Source: Bacteroidales bacterium (lineage in GTDB: Bacteria > Bacteroidota > Bacteroidia > Bacteroidales > JAADGE01). From it: a stretch of 52,707 nt of DNA. The stretch lies in the NCBI GenBank assembly GCA_021648725.1, contig JAKISF010000025.1:1-52707 (forward strand), written 5' to 3'. Numbering within the stretch: the first letter of the stretch is position 1; every line of letters begins with the position of its first letter. A model generated the notes under the pieces. The model was given only the letters and a program-made list of their open reading frames with translations. It had not been told where the DNA came from and searched no databases. Positions 8,989 through 17,645 of the stretch are shown here, one piece after another. The translations under genes and the position numbers were made by a program.

Positions 8989-9987
8989 ATGAAGTTCGAA
9001 GATATAATTAAAGACTTAAAGAATAAAATATACAAACCGATATATTTCCTTTACGGAGAAGAATCATATTTTATTGACCAAATTTCCGATTATATTGCCG
9101 AACACGTTCTTGATGAAGCCGAAAAAGCATTCAACCAAACTGTTTTATACGGAAAAGATTCTAAAATTGAAGATGTAATAAATACCGCAAAACGATTTCC
9201 GATGATGGCAAATCACCAAGTTATCATTGTAAAAGAAGCACAAAACCTTAAGCAAATCGAAAAGATTGAATACTATGCCGAACAACCTCTGAATTCTACA
9301 ATTCTTGTAATAAACTATAAAAGCAAAAATTTCGATAAACGAAAACGAGTTTATAAAGCATTAAAAAAGAATGCCGTAATTTTTGAATCAAAAAAACTTT
9401 ATGAAAATCAAGTTGCTTCGTGGATAAATTCATATTTGAAGAATAAAAAATATTCGGTCAGTCCTGTTTCAAGCAAATTATTAACCGATTTTCTCGGAAC
9501 AGATTTAAGCAAAATTTCCAACGAACTGGACAAATTAATGATTTCACTTCCCGAAGGAACAACTATTACACCCGAACATATTGAAAAAAATATCGGAATA
9601 AGCAAAGATTTTAACGTTTTTGAATTGCAAAATGCCTTAGGAAATAAAGATGTATTAAAGGCAAACAGAATAATTAATCATTTTGCGGCAAACCCGAAAG
9701 ATAACCCGATGGTTGTGACTATTATAAGTTTATTCGGTTATTTCTCAAAAATTTTATCATTTCATTATTTGAAAGATAAAAGCAATAATAATGTTGCTTC
9801 CGTTTTGGGTGTTCATCCTTTTTTCGTAAAAGATTATATCAGAGCTGCCGGCAAGTATAATGTCAGAAAAACTGTTGCAGTAATTTCTATATTAAGAGAA
9901 TATGATATGAAATCAAAAGGTTACGAAAACGTAAGCACAACACACGGCGATTTATTAAAAGAACTTATCTTTAAAATTTTGCATTAA
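8989..9987 (+). CDS. holA: DNA polymerase III subunit delta
   Basis: The delta subunit opens the sliding clamp as part of the clamp loader. The 332-residue length is usual for the family. The N-terminal block KPIYFLYGEESYFIDQISDYI is the family signature. The middle has the TLVINYKSKNFDKRKRVYKAL type of segment, and the C-terminal helical part holds FELQNALGNKDVLKANRIINHF. Delta has an AAA+-like fold without a working Walker motif, and none is seen here. It follows the sigma operon by 70 bases and is probably transcribed separately. Confidence 0.9.
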   Translation: MKFEDIIKDLKNKIYKPIYFLYGEESYFIDQISDYIAEHVLDEAEKAFNQTVLYGKDSKIEDVINTAKRFPMMANHQVIIVKEAQNLKQIEKIEYYAEQPLNSTILVINYKSKNFDKRKRVYKALKKNAVIFESKKLYENQVASWINSYLKNKKYSVSPVSSKLLTDFLGTDLSKISNELDKLMISLPEGTTITPEHIEKNIGISKDFNVFELQNALGNKDVLKANRIINHFAANPKDNPMVVTIISLFGYFSKILSFHYLKDKSNNNVASVLGVHPFFVKDYIRAAGKYNVRKTVAVISILREYDMKSKGYENVSTTHGDLLKELIFKILH

Positions 9988-10012
9988 ATATTAATGTAAT
10001 TTCTTAGCTTTG
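9978..10012 (+). promoter_or_regulatory. Putative promoter of the rhomboid gene
   Basis: TTTG at 9978-9981 (inside the end of holA) and TAGCTTTG at 10005-10012 are exact matches to the Bacteroidota -33 and -7 consensus elements. They are 23 bases apart, the wide end of the usual range. The start codon follows 32 bases later. Confidence 0.5.
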
Positions 10013-10044
10013 CATCCCTAAAAATAAAACATAATATTTATAGC

Positions 10045-10671
10045 ATGTACTTGACTTTATTTTTAATAATAATAACTTCTGTTATTTCTTTTTTGGCATT
10101 TAGCAATCATGAACTTTTCAATAAGTTAAAGTTTAATGCCTACCTGGTTTGGAATAAGAAGGAATTTGCAAGATTATTTTCACATGCTTTAGTTCACAGC
10201 GGATGGATGCATTTAATTTTTAATATGTATGTTCTTTGGATTTTCGGAGGTTTAGTTGAAGATACTTTTTCAAACAGCGATTTCTTCCCGGCAACTTATT
10301 CATACGGACGTTTCTTATATGTTCTGATGTATGTACTTGCAATTCCTGTTGCAACAATCCCTTCCTTATTAAAACATAAAAATAATCACTATTACAATTC
10401 AGTCGGAGCATCAGGTGCTGTATCGGCTGTTGTATTTACAACAATTTTATTAGCACCTACTTTACCTTTAGGAATATTATTCATTCCCGTTAGGTTGCCT
10501 GCATATATTTTCGGATTGCTGTATTTAGCATATTCCTATTATATGAGCAAAAGAGGTAAAGGAAATATTGCACACGATGCTCATTTTGTAGGTTCCGTTT
10601 TCGGATTAATTTTTCCGATAATTTTAAATCCTGCATTAATTCAAAATTTCATACTTCAAATAACTAATTAA
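10045..10671 (+). CDS. Rhomboid family intramembrane serine protease
   Basis: The 208-residue protein has about six hydrophobic helices. The rhomboid catalytic features are all present: HSGWMHLIFNMYVLWIFGG with N60 for the oxyanion pocket, GASG with nucleophile S123, and H180 in AHDAHFVGSVFG. It should cleave membrane-anchored substrates within the bilayer. The substrate is unknown. One long loop (residues 72-93, rich in F, Y and S) between helices 2 and 3 is larger than in E. coli GlpG. It is followed 11 bases later by the carbamate kinase gene. Confidence 0.9.
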   Translation: MYLTLFLIIITSVISFLAFSNHELFNKLKFNAYLVWNKKEFARLFSHALVHSGWMHLIFNMYVLWIFGGLVEDTFSNSDFFPATYSYGRFLYVLMYVLAIPVATIPSLLKHKNNHYYNSVGASGAVSAVVFTTILLAPTLPLGILFIPVRLPAYIFGLLYLAYSYYMSKRGKGNIAHDAHFVGSVFGLIFPIILNPALIQNFILQITN

Positions 10672-10682
10672 TTATAATTAAA

Positions 10683-11642
10683 ATGCAAAAGAAAAAAATA
10701 GTTATCGCTCTCGGCGGAAATGCACTTCTAAGAGGCGACCAAATCGGCACAATTGAAGAACAAGAAAAAAATACAACTGATACATTAAAAAACATAATTC
10801 CGTTCATTAAAGAAGGACACGATGTTATTTTAAGTCACGGAAACGGACCGCAAGTAGGAAATATTTTAATGCGAAATGATGCCGGTGCAGAAATGTATGA
10901 CATTCCTCAAATGCCGCTTGATATTTGTGTTGCTGATTCACAAGGCGGTATCGGATATATGTTAGAACGTATGCTGCGAAATCTTTTAATTGAAGAAGGC
11001 ATTGATAAAGATGTCGTTACATTAGTGACACAGACGCTTGTAAGTAAGGATGATTCTGCATTTCAAAATCCCACAAAACGAGTAGGAAGAATGTACCCGA
11101 AAGTTCAAGCGGATAAATTGTCGAAAGAAAAAGGTTGGAAATTTAAAGAAAGTCCGAAAGCAGATGATGCTTGGCGACGTGTTGTTGCATCTCCCGAACC
11201 GATTGATATTTTTAATATAAAGACGATTGAAAGCATCACAAAAAGCGGTGCAATTGTAATTGCATCAGGCGGCGGCGGTATTCCTGTTTATTATGATGAA
11301 AAAGGACAAATAAGAGCACTAGAAGCCGTTATTGACAAAGATAAGGCAACTGCAGTTTTGGCATCAAAAATTAATGCCGACGAATATTATATTTTAACAG
11401 ATGTTTCTTATGTTTATCTGGACTTCAGACAACATAACGAAAAGAAATTAGATTTTTTAAATAAAGCTGATGCTGAAAAATATATGAAAGAAGGAAAATT
11501 CGGAGAAGGAAATATGGCACCAAAAATACAAGCCTGCTTAAATTTTATTGAAAACGGGGGTAAAAAAAGTGTTATTACTGAGGCTACAAAATTGACAGAC
11601 AAATCTTACGGAACAAAAATTACTTTGGAATACGAAGATTAG
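10683..11642 (+). CDS. arcC: Carbamate kinase
   Basis: Carbamate kinase converts carbamoyl phosphate and ADP to ATP, CO2 and ammonia, or the reverse. The 319-residue sequence shows the amino-acid-kinase motifs ALGGNALL at the N-terminus, SHGNGPQVGN near residue 55, and IASGGGGIPV near residue 200. The late block GEGNMAPKIQACLNFIENGG matches the typical GSMGPKVEAA element. No arginine deiminase or ornithine carbamoyltransferase gene is adjacent, so the source of carbamoyl phosphate is not shown here. Transcription probably continues from the rhomboid gene and ends at the hairpin 25 bases downstream. Confidence 0.93.
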   Translation: MQKKKIVIALGGNALLRGDQIGTIEEQEKNTTDTLKNIIPFIKEGHDVILSHGNGPQVGNILMRNDAGAEMYDIPQMPLDICVADSQGGIGYMLERMLRNLLIEEGIDKDVVTLVTQTLVSKDDSAFQNPTKRVGRMYPKVQADKLSKEKGWKFKESPKADDAWRRVVASPEPIDIFNIKTIESITKSGAIVIASGGGGIPVYYDEKGQIRALEAVIDKDKATAVLASKINADEYYILTDVSYVYLDFRQHNEKKLDFLNKADAEKYMKEGKFGEGNMAPKIQACLNFIENGGKKSVITEATKLTDKSYGTKITLEYED

Positions 11643-11666
11643 TCTAAAAAAATACTATAAATTCTA

Positions 11667-11702
11667 AAAAGACCTGACATTATTTATAATGTCAGGTCTT
11701 TT
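11667..11702. terminator. Bidirectional terminator between convergent genes
   Basis: A perfect inverted repeat, GACCTGACATTA (11671-11682) with its complement at 11687-11698, has the loop TTTA. It is flanked by AAAA on the left and TTTT on the right, so it works in both directions. It separates arcC (+) from the transporter gene (-), whose stop codon is four bases away. Confidence 0.92.
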
Positions 11703-11705
11703 GTT

Positions 11706-13100
11706 TTATCTCTTTGGGTTATTATTTTTACTTTTCAGTATCAATTTATCATACAATAATAACAAAACAGCAGTAATGATACCTATTCCGGCAAAAATAT
11801 ACATTACTTTTGTCGGGTCATAAGTGTCCCAAAGAAATTGCGTTAAATCTTGTTGGTTCATTCCGAGCAGTTGTTCTGCTTTTGCATAATAATCCTTTTG
11901 AGTAAAATTACCGCTTATTTCAGGAATACTTAGCCCTCGGCTTTCAACTTCTTGTTTTATTAAAAATACCTTATCTGCTAACTTTCCGTAAACACTTCCG
12001 GATAAAATGCCTGCTAATTGATGTGCAACAGCAATCGGCAAAAATGATGTTCCCATATAAAGTGCAACTTTATCTTTCGGAGCAATTTTACCCACATACT
12101 CAGTATATTTCGGAGAACTTGCCATTTCTCCTATTGCAAAAACGAGTATTGCAAATAACAAAAACCACCCGTTTTGGGTTGAAAACATTAAACCAACGCC
12201 GATACTTACAACAACTAAACCTGATATTATAGAATTAATCGGTTTAAATCGCATAACAACGGTAGAAATTATAAGCTGAAACAAGATAATAAAAAAAGCG
12301 TCAAAACTTGTCATTGTTACGGAGTTCATTTCAAAACCAAAGCCGGATAAATCTGCCCACTGATCTAAAAAGACCGGGAATGTATAATAAAGTTGATTAA
12401 ATGCAGTCCAGTAACCAATCATTAAAATCAGGAAAATAAGATATTTATAGTCAGACAGTGCTATTCCTATATTCTTAAATGCCTGTGCAATATTTTTTCC
12501 TAATGATTTTTTTTCACCTTTAACTACAGGTTCTTTATAAAAAATAAAAACAATTACATAATTTATTGCCATAACACCCATTGAAAGTGCAAAAACATAG
12601 TTCCATTCAATATCCATTAAAATTCCGGCAATAAGAGGTCCGAGCCATCCTCCGATGTTAATCATCATATAAAATATTCCGAATCCGATTGACGATGTTT
12701 CATCATCCGTTACTTTTGCGATGGTTCCGGATATGATAGGCTTAAACAAAGCACCGGCAACAGCAACATAGATAAAGGAAATAAAAATAGCTGAAAAAGA
12801 CTCAAAATAAGCCATCATAAAAAATCCGGAAATATACATCCCGAACGAAATAATCAAAACTTTTTTATAGCCTATATTATCAGCAATAGCACCGGTTATT
12901 GTCGGTAAAAAATACAACAGCATAGATCCCGTTCCCATTATAATTCCTTGCTCTGCCGGAGTAAAGCCTAACGATTTTGTTAAATATATAGCTAATGCAT
13001 TATAAAAGCCGTACCAAGCAAAACGCTCGAATAACTCCATGAAATTTGAAACCCAAAATATTTCAGGAAATTTCTTAATCACTTTTCCGAGCCTGCTCAT
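11706..13100 (-). CDS. POT-like MFS transporter
   Basis: This is a 12-helix major facilitator transporter of about 464 residues. The first helix holds NFMELFERFAWYGFYNALAIYL, matching the ExxERFxYYG motif of proton-dependent oligopeptide (POT) transporters. The next helix has IMGTGSMLLYFLPTITGAIADNIGYKK, the usual DxxxGxxK-type loop. It probably imports di- or tripeptides with protons. Another substrate of the wider POT-like group is possible. A TTG start at 13130 would add ten residues. I prefer the ATG at 13100 because the TTG lies inside a perfect -7 promoter element. Confidence 0.8.
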   Translation of the reverse strand: MSRLGKVIKKFPEIFWVSNFMELFERFAWYGFYNALAIYLTKSLGFTPAEQGIIMGTGSMLLYFLPTITGAIADNIGYKKVLIISFGMYISGFFMMAYFESFSAIFISFIYVAVAGALFKPIISGTIAKVTDDETSSIGFGIFYMMINIGGWLGPLIAGILMDIEWNYVFALSMGVMAINYVIVFIFYKEPVVKGEKKSLGKNIAQAFKNIGIALSDYKYLIFLILMIGYWTAFNQLYYTFPVFLDQWADLSGFGFEMNSVTMTSFDAFFIILFQLIISTVVMRFKPINSIISGLVVVSIGVGLMFSTQNGWFLLFAILVFAIGEMASSPKYTEYVGKIAPKDKVALYMGTSFLPIAVAHQLAGILSGSVYGKLADKVFLIKQEVESRGLSIPEISGNFTQKDYYAKAEQLLGMNQQDLTQFLWDTYDPTKVMYIFAGIGIITAVLLLLYDKLILKSKNNNPKR

Positions 13101-13127
13101 GTCTGTTTTGTTTAAACAATTAGCTCG

Positions 13128-13135
13128 CAAAAGTA
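13128..13135 (-). promoter_or_regulatory. -7 element for the POT-like transporter
   Basis: Minus-strand TACTTTTG matches TAnnTTTG exactly, 27 bases before the ATG at 13100. The -33 position holds only TTTC-like sequence. The site overlaps the alternative TTG start and argues against using it. Confidence 0.45.
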
Positions 13136-13218
13136 GATTTAATTGTTGAGAAAAGAAAATGAAAAATTATTCGGAATACTTTAAGATGTATTTCAATCTG
13201 TTGTGGAAAATTAAAAAT

Positions 13219-13641
13219 TTAATTACACGAAATTTTATAAGCTTTTTTATTTATATCCTCTTTAAAAAATTTATTGTTTAATATTAAAACATGTCTTACA
13301 AGCCATTTTCTTAAATATTCGGCAAAACCGTAAAAAGCAATAATGTCCGCGTCTTTTTTTGTGCAAATAAGATTATTAATTTTTTCCGCAAGTAAATTCT
13401 CTTTGTCAAAATATTTTAAAATAATTTCTTCGGAATAAACAGCCCGCTCATAATTATAATGGTATTTATAATAACAGTTCAATTTTTTCAATATGCAATA
13501 TATCGTTTTGCTGTCCGGAGTAAAAGAATCCGAAAACAGTTCACTGTAAAAACTGTTTACAAGGGAGAATAATTTCTTGTGTTGTGCATCAATTTTTGAT
13601 ATGCCTGTTTCATATATTTTTTTCCAAGTGAAATATCTCAT
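13219..13641 (-). CDS. Hemerythrin-like protein with incomplete iron site
   Basis: The 140-residue protein opens with YFTWKKIYETGISKIDAQHKKLFSLVN, the standard N-terminus of bacteriohemerythrins. Ligands equivalent to H25, H54, E58 and H101 of hemerythrin are visible as H21, H61, E65 and H117. The HxxxH pair expected about 15 residues after E65 is missing (K/E/L residues there). The aspartate of the HxxxxD motif is N122. The protein is therefore unlikely to hold a normal oxygen-binding di-iron centre. It could be a one-iron protein, a structural relic or a sensor. The gene is alone between the transporter and the dnaK region, and has no signal peptide. Confidence 0.75.
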   Translation of the reverse strand: MRYFTWKKIYETGISKIDAQHKKLFSLVNSFYSELFSDSFTPDSKTIYCILKKLNCYYKYHYNYERAVYSEEIILKYFDKENLLAEKINNLICTKKDADIIAFYGFAEYLRKWLVRHVLILNNKFFKEDINKKAYKISCN

Positions 13642-13885
13642 AGCGATTTGTATTTTATAAGGTTGAGGTTACTTAACAGACTTGCAAAATGTAAATTTAG
13701 TTGCATAAGACTTATCTGAAACCATTTGTTTCTGCCTTTTTGTCTGTTTTTTTGTCGATATTTCACTCCTTTCCTTTTGTTATATGCCTTTTTTTCCGAA
13801 AATAAATAAAGTTAAACATCGGCACAAAGATTGATACTTCATTCTTGAAAAAAAGGAATACTAATTAAATAAATTACAATATATA
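13642..13885. other. Intergenic region between the hemerythrin gene and dnaK
   Basis: These 244 bases separate divergent genes and should hold both promoters. I see no exact TAnnTTTG element reading toward dnaK. I also see no CIRCE-like inverted repeat (TTAGCACTC-N9-GAGTGCTAA). Minus-strand ACATTTTG near 13686-13694 is a near match that could serve the hemerythrin gene. Confidence 0.3.
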
Positions 13886-15817
13886 ATGGGAAAAATAATA
13901 GGTATAGATTTAGGAACAACAAATTCATGTGTTTCTGTTATGGAAGGAAACGAACCGGTTGTTATACCAAACAGCGAAGGAAAAAGAACAACTCCTTCAA
14001 TTGTTGCATTTGTTGACGGCGGAGAACGAAAAATCGGAGATCCTGCTAAAAGGCAGGCAATTACAAATCCTGAAAAAACAATATCGTCTATTAAACGATT
14101 TATGGGAGAAACTTTTGACAAAGTTCAGAAAGAAGTTAAACGTGTACCCTATAAAGTAGTAAAAGGAGAAAATAATACACCGCGTGTTAAAATTGATGAC
14201 AGATTATATACACCGCAAGAAATTTCTGCAATGATTCTTCAAAAAATGAAAAAAACTGCAGAAGATTATTTAGGGCAAGAAGTTTCAGATGCCGTAATTA
14301 CTGTTCCGGCTTATTTTAGTGATTCACAAAGACAAGCAACTAAAGAGGCAGGAGAAATAGCCGGTTTAAATGTTAAAAGAATTATTAACGAACCTACTGC
14401 AGCAGCATTGGCATACGGACTTGATAAAAAAGAAAAAGACCAAACAATTGCCGTATTTGATCTTGGAGGCGGAACTTTTGATATCTCTATTCTTGAACTC
14501 GGCGATGGTGTATTCGAAGTAAAATCAACAAACGGAGATACACATCTTGGCGGTGATGATTTTGACCAAGTTATTATAGATTGGTTAGCAGATGAGTTTA
14601 TCAAAGATGAAAATATCGACTTACGAAAAGACCCTATGGCTCTTCAAAGGTTAAAAGAAGCAGCCGAAAAAGCAAAAATTGAATTGTCAAGTTCAACAAG
14701 TACGGAAATTAATTTACCGTATATTATGCCGGTTGACGGAATACCGAAACATTTAGTTCGTTCGTTGTCAAGAGCAAAGTTTGAACAAATTGCCGACAAA
14801 TTAATACAAAATGTTATTGCACCTTGCAAACTTGCAATGAAAGATGCAGGGCTCAAAAATTCTGATATTGATGAAGTAATTCTTGTAGGCGGTTCAACCA
14901 GAATACCTGCAATTCAAAAAATTGTTGAAGATTTCTTCGGAAAAACACCTTCAAAAGGTGTAAACCCCGATGAAGTTGTTGCCGTAGGTGCTGCTATTCA
15001 AGGTGGTGTATTAACCGGTGAAGTTAAAGATGTTTTATTGCTTGATGTTACACCTCTTTCGATGGGAATTGAAACAATGGGTAAAATAATGACAAAAGTA
15101 ATTGAGTCAAACACAACTATTCCGACAAAAAAATCACAAACATTTACAACAGCTGTTGATAACCAACCCTCTGTAGAAATTCATATTTTACAAGGCGAAA
15201 GAGCAATGGCAACAGACAATAAAACAATCGGACGATTTCATCTCGACGGATTACCGCCTGCACCGAGAGGCATACCTCAAATTGAAGTTACTTTTGATAT
15301 TGATGCAAACGGTATTCTTAACGTTTCGGCAAAAGATAAAGCAACCGGCAAAGAACAAAATGTCAGAATTGAAGCTTCATCAGGTTTATCAGACGAAGAA
15401 ATTAAAAAAATGAAAGATGAGGCAGAAGCAAATGCCGAAGCCGATAAAAAAGCAAAAGAAAAAATTGATAAAATAAATCAAGCAGACGGATTAATTTTCC
15501 AAACCGAGAAACAACTAAAAGAGTTTGGCGACAAGCTTCCTGCCGATAAAAAAGCACCTATTGAAGATGCTTTAAGCAAATTAAAAGAAGCACACAAATC
15601 AGAAGACTTAGATGCAATTGACAAAGCAATGAATGAGTTAAATACTGTATTTCAAGCAGCATCTCAAGAAATGTATAATCAAGGAGCACAAAGCGGAGAA
15701 CAAGGTGCAAACTTCCAAGATGCAGACATTAATAATCCAAATGCTAATCAACAAGAAGATGATGATAAAAAATCAGACGATGACGTTCAAGACGTTGACT
15801 ATGAAGAGGTAAAGTAG
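13886..15817 (+). CDS. dnaK: Chaperone protein DnaK (Hsp70)
   Basis: DnaK is the ATP-dependent Hsp70 chaperone that folds and refolds proteins with DnaJ and GrpE. The 643 residues match the usual length. The N-terminal nucleotide-binding domain begins [15 protein letters not shown] and carries [22 protein letters not shown] and [11 protein letters not shown]. The substrate-binding domain follows ([13 protein letters not shown] onward). The acidic C-terminal tail ends [11 protein letters not shown], close to the EEVK-type end of bacterial DnaK. Neither grpE nor dnaJ is adjacent, so dnaK forms its own transcription unit, ended by a hairpin 17 bases downstream. Confidence 0.98.
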   Translation: MGKIIGIDLGTTNSCVSVMEGNEPVVIPNSEGKRTTPSIVAFVDGGERKIGDPAKRQAITNPEKTISSIKRFMGETFDKVQKEVKRVPYKVVKGENNTPRVKIDDRLYTPQEISAMILQKMKKTAEDYLGQEVSDAVITVPAYFSDSQRQATKEAGEIAGLNVKRIINEPTAAALAYGLDKKEKDQTIAVFDLGGGTFDISILELGDGVFEVKSTNGDTHLGGDDFDQVIIDWLADEFIKDENIDLRKDPMALQRLKEAAEKAKIELSSSTSTEINLPYIMPVDGIPKHLVRSLSRAKFEQIADKLIQNVIAPCKLAMKDAGLKNSDIDEVILVGGSTRIPAIQKIVEDFFGKTPSKGVNPDEVVAVGAAIQGGVLTGEVKDVLLLDVTPLSMGIETMGKIMTKVIESNTTIPTKKSQTFTTAVDNQPSVEIHILQGERAMATDNKTIGRFHLDGLPPAPRGIPQIEVTFDIDANGILNVSAKDKATGKEQNVRIEASSGLSDEEIKKMKDEAEANAEADKKAKEKIDKINQADGLIFQTEKQLKEFGDKLPADKKAPIEDALSKLKEAHKSEDLDAIDKAMNELNTVFQAASQEMYNQGAQSGEQGANFQDADINNPNANQQEDDDKKSDDDVQDVDYEEVK

Positions 15818-15833
15818 CAGGGTGAGGTAGATT

Positions 15834-15857
15834 AAAAGCCGGCATTTGTCGGCTTTT
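15834..15857 (+). terminator. Intrinsic terminator of dnaK
   Basis: AAAAGCCG (15834-15841) pairs with CGGCTTTT (15850-15857) around an eight-base loop, and the T run continues to 15860. It lies 17 bases after the dnaK stop codon. Confidence 0.88.
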
Positions 15858-15934
15858 TTTATTAAATAAATAAATTGATGTAAAATTTCATTATTTAATA
15901 AAAAAACTATATCATTGTTGAGTTATATATTTTT

Positions 15935-16312
15935 ATGATTAAATCTACTTTTAACTCAAAGTCTAGTATACTTGAAACAATAATATCGGACGAAGTAACA
16001 ATTGATGAAATAAAAAAATACATTATTTCAATAGCCGAATATAAAAACTTGCCGAATATACTAAAAATTATGACAGATGCATCTTTGGGTAAACTTCCGG
16101 AAAATATTAAACCGGAAGAAATCCATAAAATTGTTAAAGTAAATAATTTGCCCTTATTAAAAAGAGACTTAATATGTCATGCTTTGGTAGTTTCAAGTCC
16201 TAAAGAAACTGCTTTCGGACACTTATATAAAGACCTCAGCAGAAGAGACAATTATTATTTCAATATTTTCTCAACAAAAGAAGCTGCGATAAATTGGTTA
16301 AACAGTTTTTAA
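15935..16312 (+). CDS. Small SpoIIAA/STAS-like protein of unknown function
   Basis: This is a 125-residue soluble protein. Alternating short strands and helices (YIISIAEYKNLPNILKIMTDASLGKLPENIKPEEIHKI) end with FSTKEAAINWLNSF. That ending is typical of SpoIIAA/STAS-like (SEC14-type) domain proteins, in which a helix after an F-x-D/S-x-x-A-A-x-x-W-L motif closes the fold. The similarity is to a general fold pattern, not to a specific family. It sits between dnaK and DUF2851. A weak hairpin (ATGCTA/TAGCAT at 16326-16340) follows 14 bases after the stop codon. The function is unknown. Confidence 0.55.
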   Translation: MIKSTFNSKSSILETIISDEVTIDEIKKYIISIAEYKNLPNILKIMTDASLGKLPENIKPEEIHKIVKVNNLPLLKRDLICHALVVSSPKETAFGHLYKDLSRRDNYYFNIFSTKEAAINWLNSF

Positions 16313-16358
16313 TTATTTCTTAAAAATGCTATTTTAGCATATTAATTTTTTTACCGAT

Positions 16359-17645
16359 ATGCAAAAAAAAATACATTTTAATGAAGATTTCCTGCATTAT
16401 ATCTGGAAAAATAAACTCTTTACAGATAAATACCTTATCGACAACGAAGGAAACAAAATTGAAGTAATAGAAACAGGTACTCATAATTTCGATGCCGGAC
16501 CTGATTTTTTTAATGCAAAAATTAAAATCGGAGAAACAATTTGGGCAGGAAATGTCGAAATTCATACTAAGTCATCTTTTTGGGAAGCACATAAACATCA
16601 ACAAGACAAAGCCTATGATAATGTTATTTTACATCTCGTAAATAAAAATGATACAGAAGTTCATAATACAAAGGGTGAGAAAATTTTAACTTGTGAGCTG
16701 AAATTTGACAATAAATATATTAATAACTACGATAAACTTTTAAGATCCGAAAACAATATTGCTTGCAATAAATTTATTAACAAAATCGACAGTTTTACTC
16801 TTAATTCATGGCTTACAAATATTCTTATTGAAAGAATTGAACAAAAAACAGAATATATTAAAAATATTTTGAGTTTTACAAATAACAATTGGGAAGAAAC
16901 ATTCTACATCAGCCTTGCAAAAGCTTTCGGGTTCAAAGTAAATGCCGATCCCTTTGAACTTCTTGCTAAATCATTGCCGTCAATAATTCTTGCAAAAAAT
17001 AAGAACAATCTTTTTCAAATAGAGGCTTTGCTTTTCGGTCAAGCAGGAATGTTAAGTGCTCCGGAAATAAAAGACAATTATTTCATATCTTTGAAAAAAG
17101 AATATAAACACCTGAAAAATAAGTACAATCTCAAACCCGTTGAACCTCATTTGTGGAAGTTCCTAAGAATAAGGCCCGACAATTTCCCGACAATCCGAAT
17201 TTCACAATTTGCAGCATTAATTCATAAATCTTCACACCTCTTTTCAAAAGTTTTAGAGAGTAACAATATCAATTCGGTTATGCAATTATTTGATGTTGAG
17301 GCAAGTGGCTACTGGAGTACACATTATACTTTCGGTAAAGAGTCAAAAAAAAGAATCAAAACATTCGGGAAAATTGCAACTGAAAATATTCTCATCAATA
17401 CCGTTATACCTATTATGTTTCTTTACGGAAAAGAAAAAGCAAATGAGAAGGTTAAAGACAGAGCAATAAATTTTCTTGAAAAAATAAAGCCCGAAAAAAA
17501 CAATATTACAAAAAAATGGGCATCAATAGGTTTAGACATCAAAAATGCTTATTTTTCGCAATCTTATATTCAACTTTATAATGAATACTGCTCAAAAAGA
17601 AAGTGTTTAAACTGCAGAATAGGAAATAAGTTTATAAATGTTTAA
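16359..17645 (+). CDS. DUF2851 family protein
   Basis: This is a 428-residue cytoplasmic protein of the DUF2851 family, which is widespread in Bacteroidota. The signature is in residues 8-90: HYIWKNKLF, then the G-T-H-N-F-D-A-G-P-D-F-F-N-A-K-I segment, then GNVEIHTKSSFWEAHKHQQD and YDNVILHLV. Conserved D, E, H and K residues in this N-terminal block suggest a nuclease- or metal-binding-like core, but I know of no experimental function. The C-terminus ends with a CSKRKCLNCRIG cysteine cluster. The gene overlaps the following K+ channel gene by eight bases, so the two are cotranslated or at least cotranscribed. Confidence 0.85.
   Translation: MQKKIHFNEDFLHYIWKNKLFTDKYLIDNEGNKIEVIETGTHNFDAGPDFFNAKIKIGETIWAGNVEIHTKSSFWEAHKHQQDKAYDNVILHLVNKNDTEVHNTKGEKILTCELKFDNKYINNYDKLLRSENNIACNKFINKIDSFTLNSWLTNILIERIEQKTEYIKNILSFTNNNWEETFYISLAKAFGFKVNADPFELLAKSLPSIILAKNKNNLFQIEALLFGQAGMLSAPEIKDNYFISLKKEYKHLKNKYNLKPVEPHLWKFLRIRPDNFPTIRISQFAALIHKSSHLFSKVLESNNINSVMQLFDVEASGYWSTHYTFGKESKKRIKTFGKIATENILINTVIPIMFLYGKEKANEKVKDRAINFLEKIKPEKNNITKKWASIGLDIKNAYFSQSYIQLYNEYCSKRKCLNCRIGNKFINV

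Noticed and set aside
10683-11642. Carbamate kinase as evidence for an arginine deiminase operon
   Set aside because: No arginine deiminase or ornithine carbamoyltransferase gene lies next to it. The neighbours are a rhomboid protease and a transporter.
14311-14856. Minus-strand frames within dnaK
   Set aside because: These are antisense to highly conserved Hsp70 motifs. Long antisense frames over dnaK are a known artefact of codon bias.
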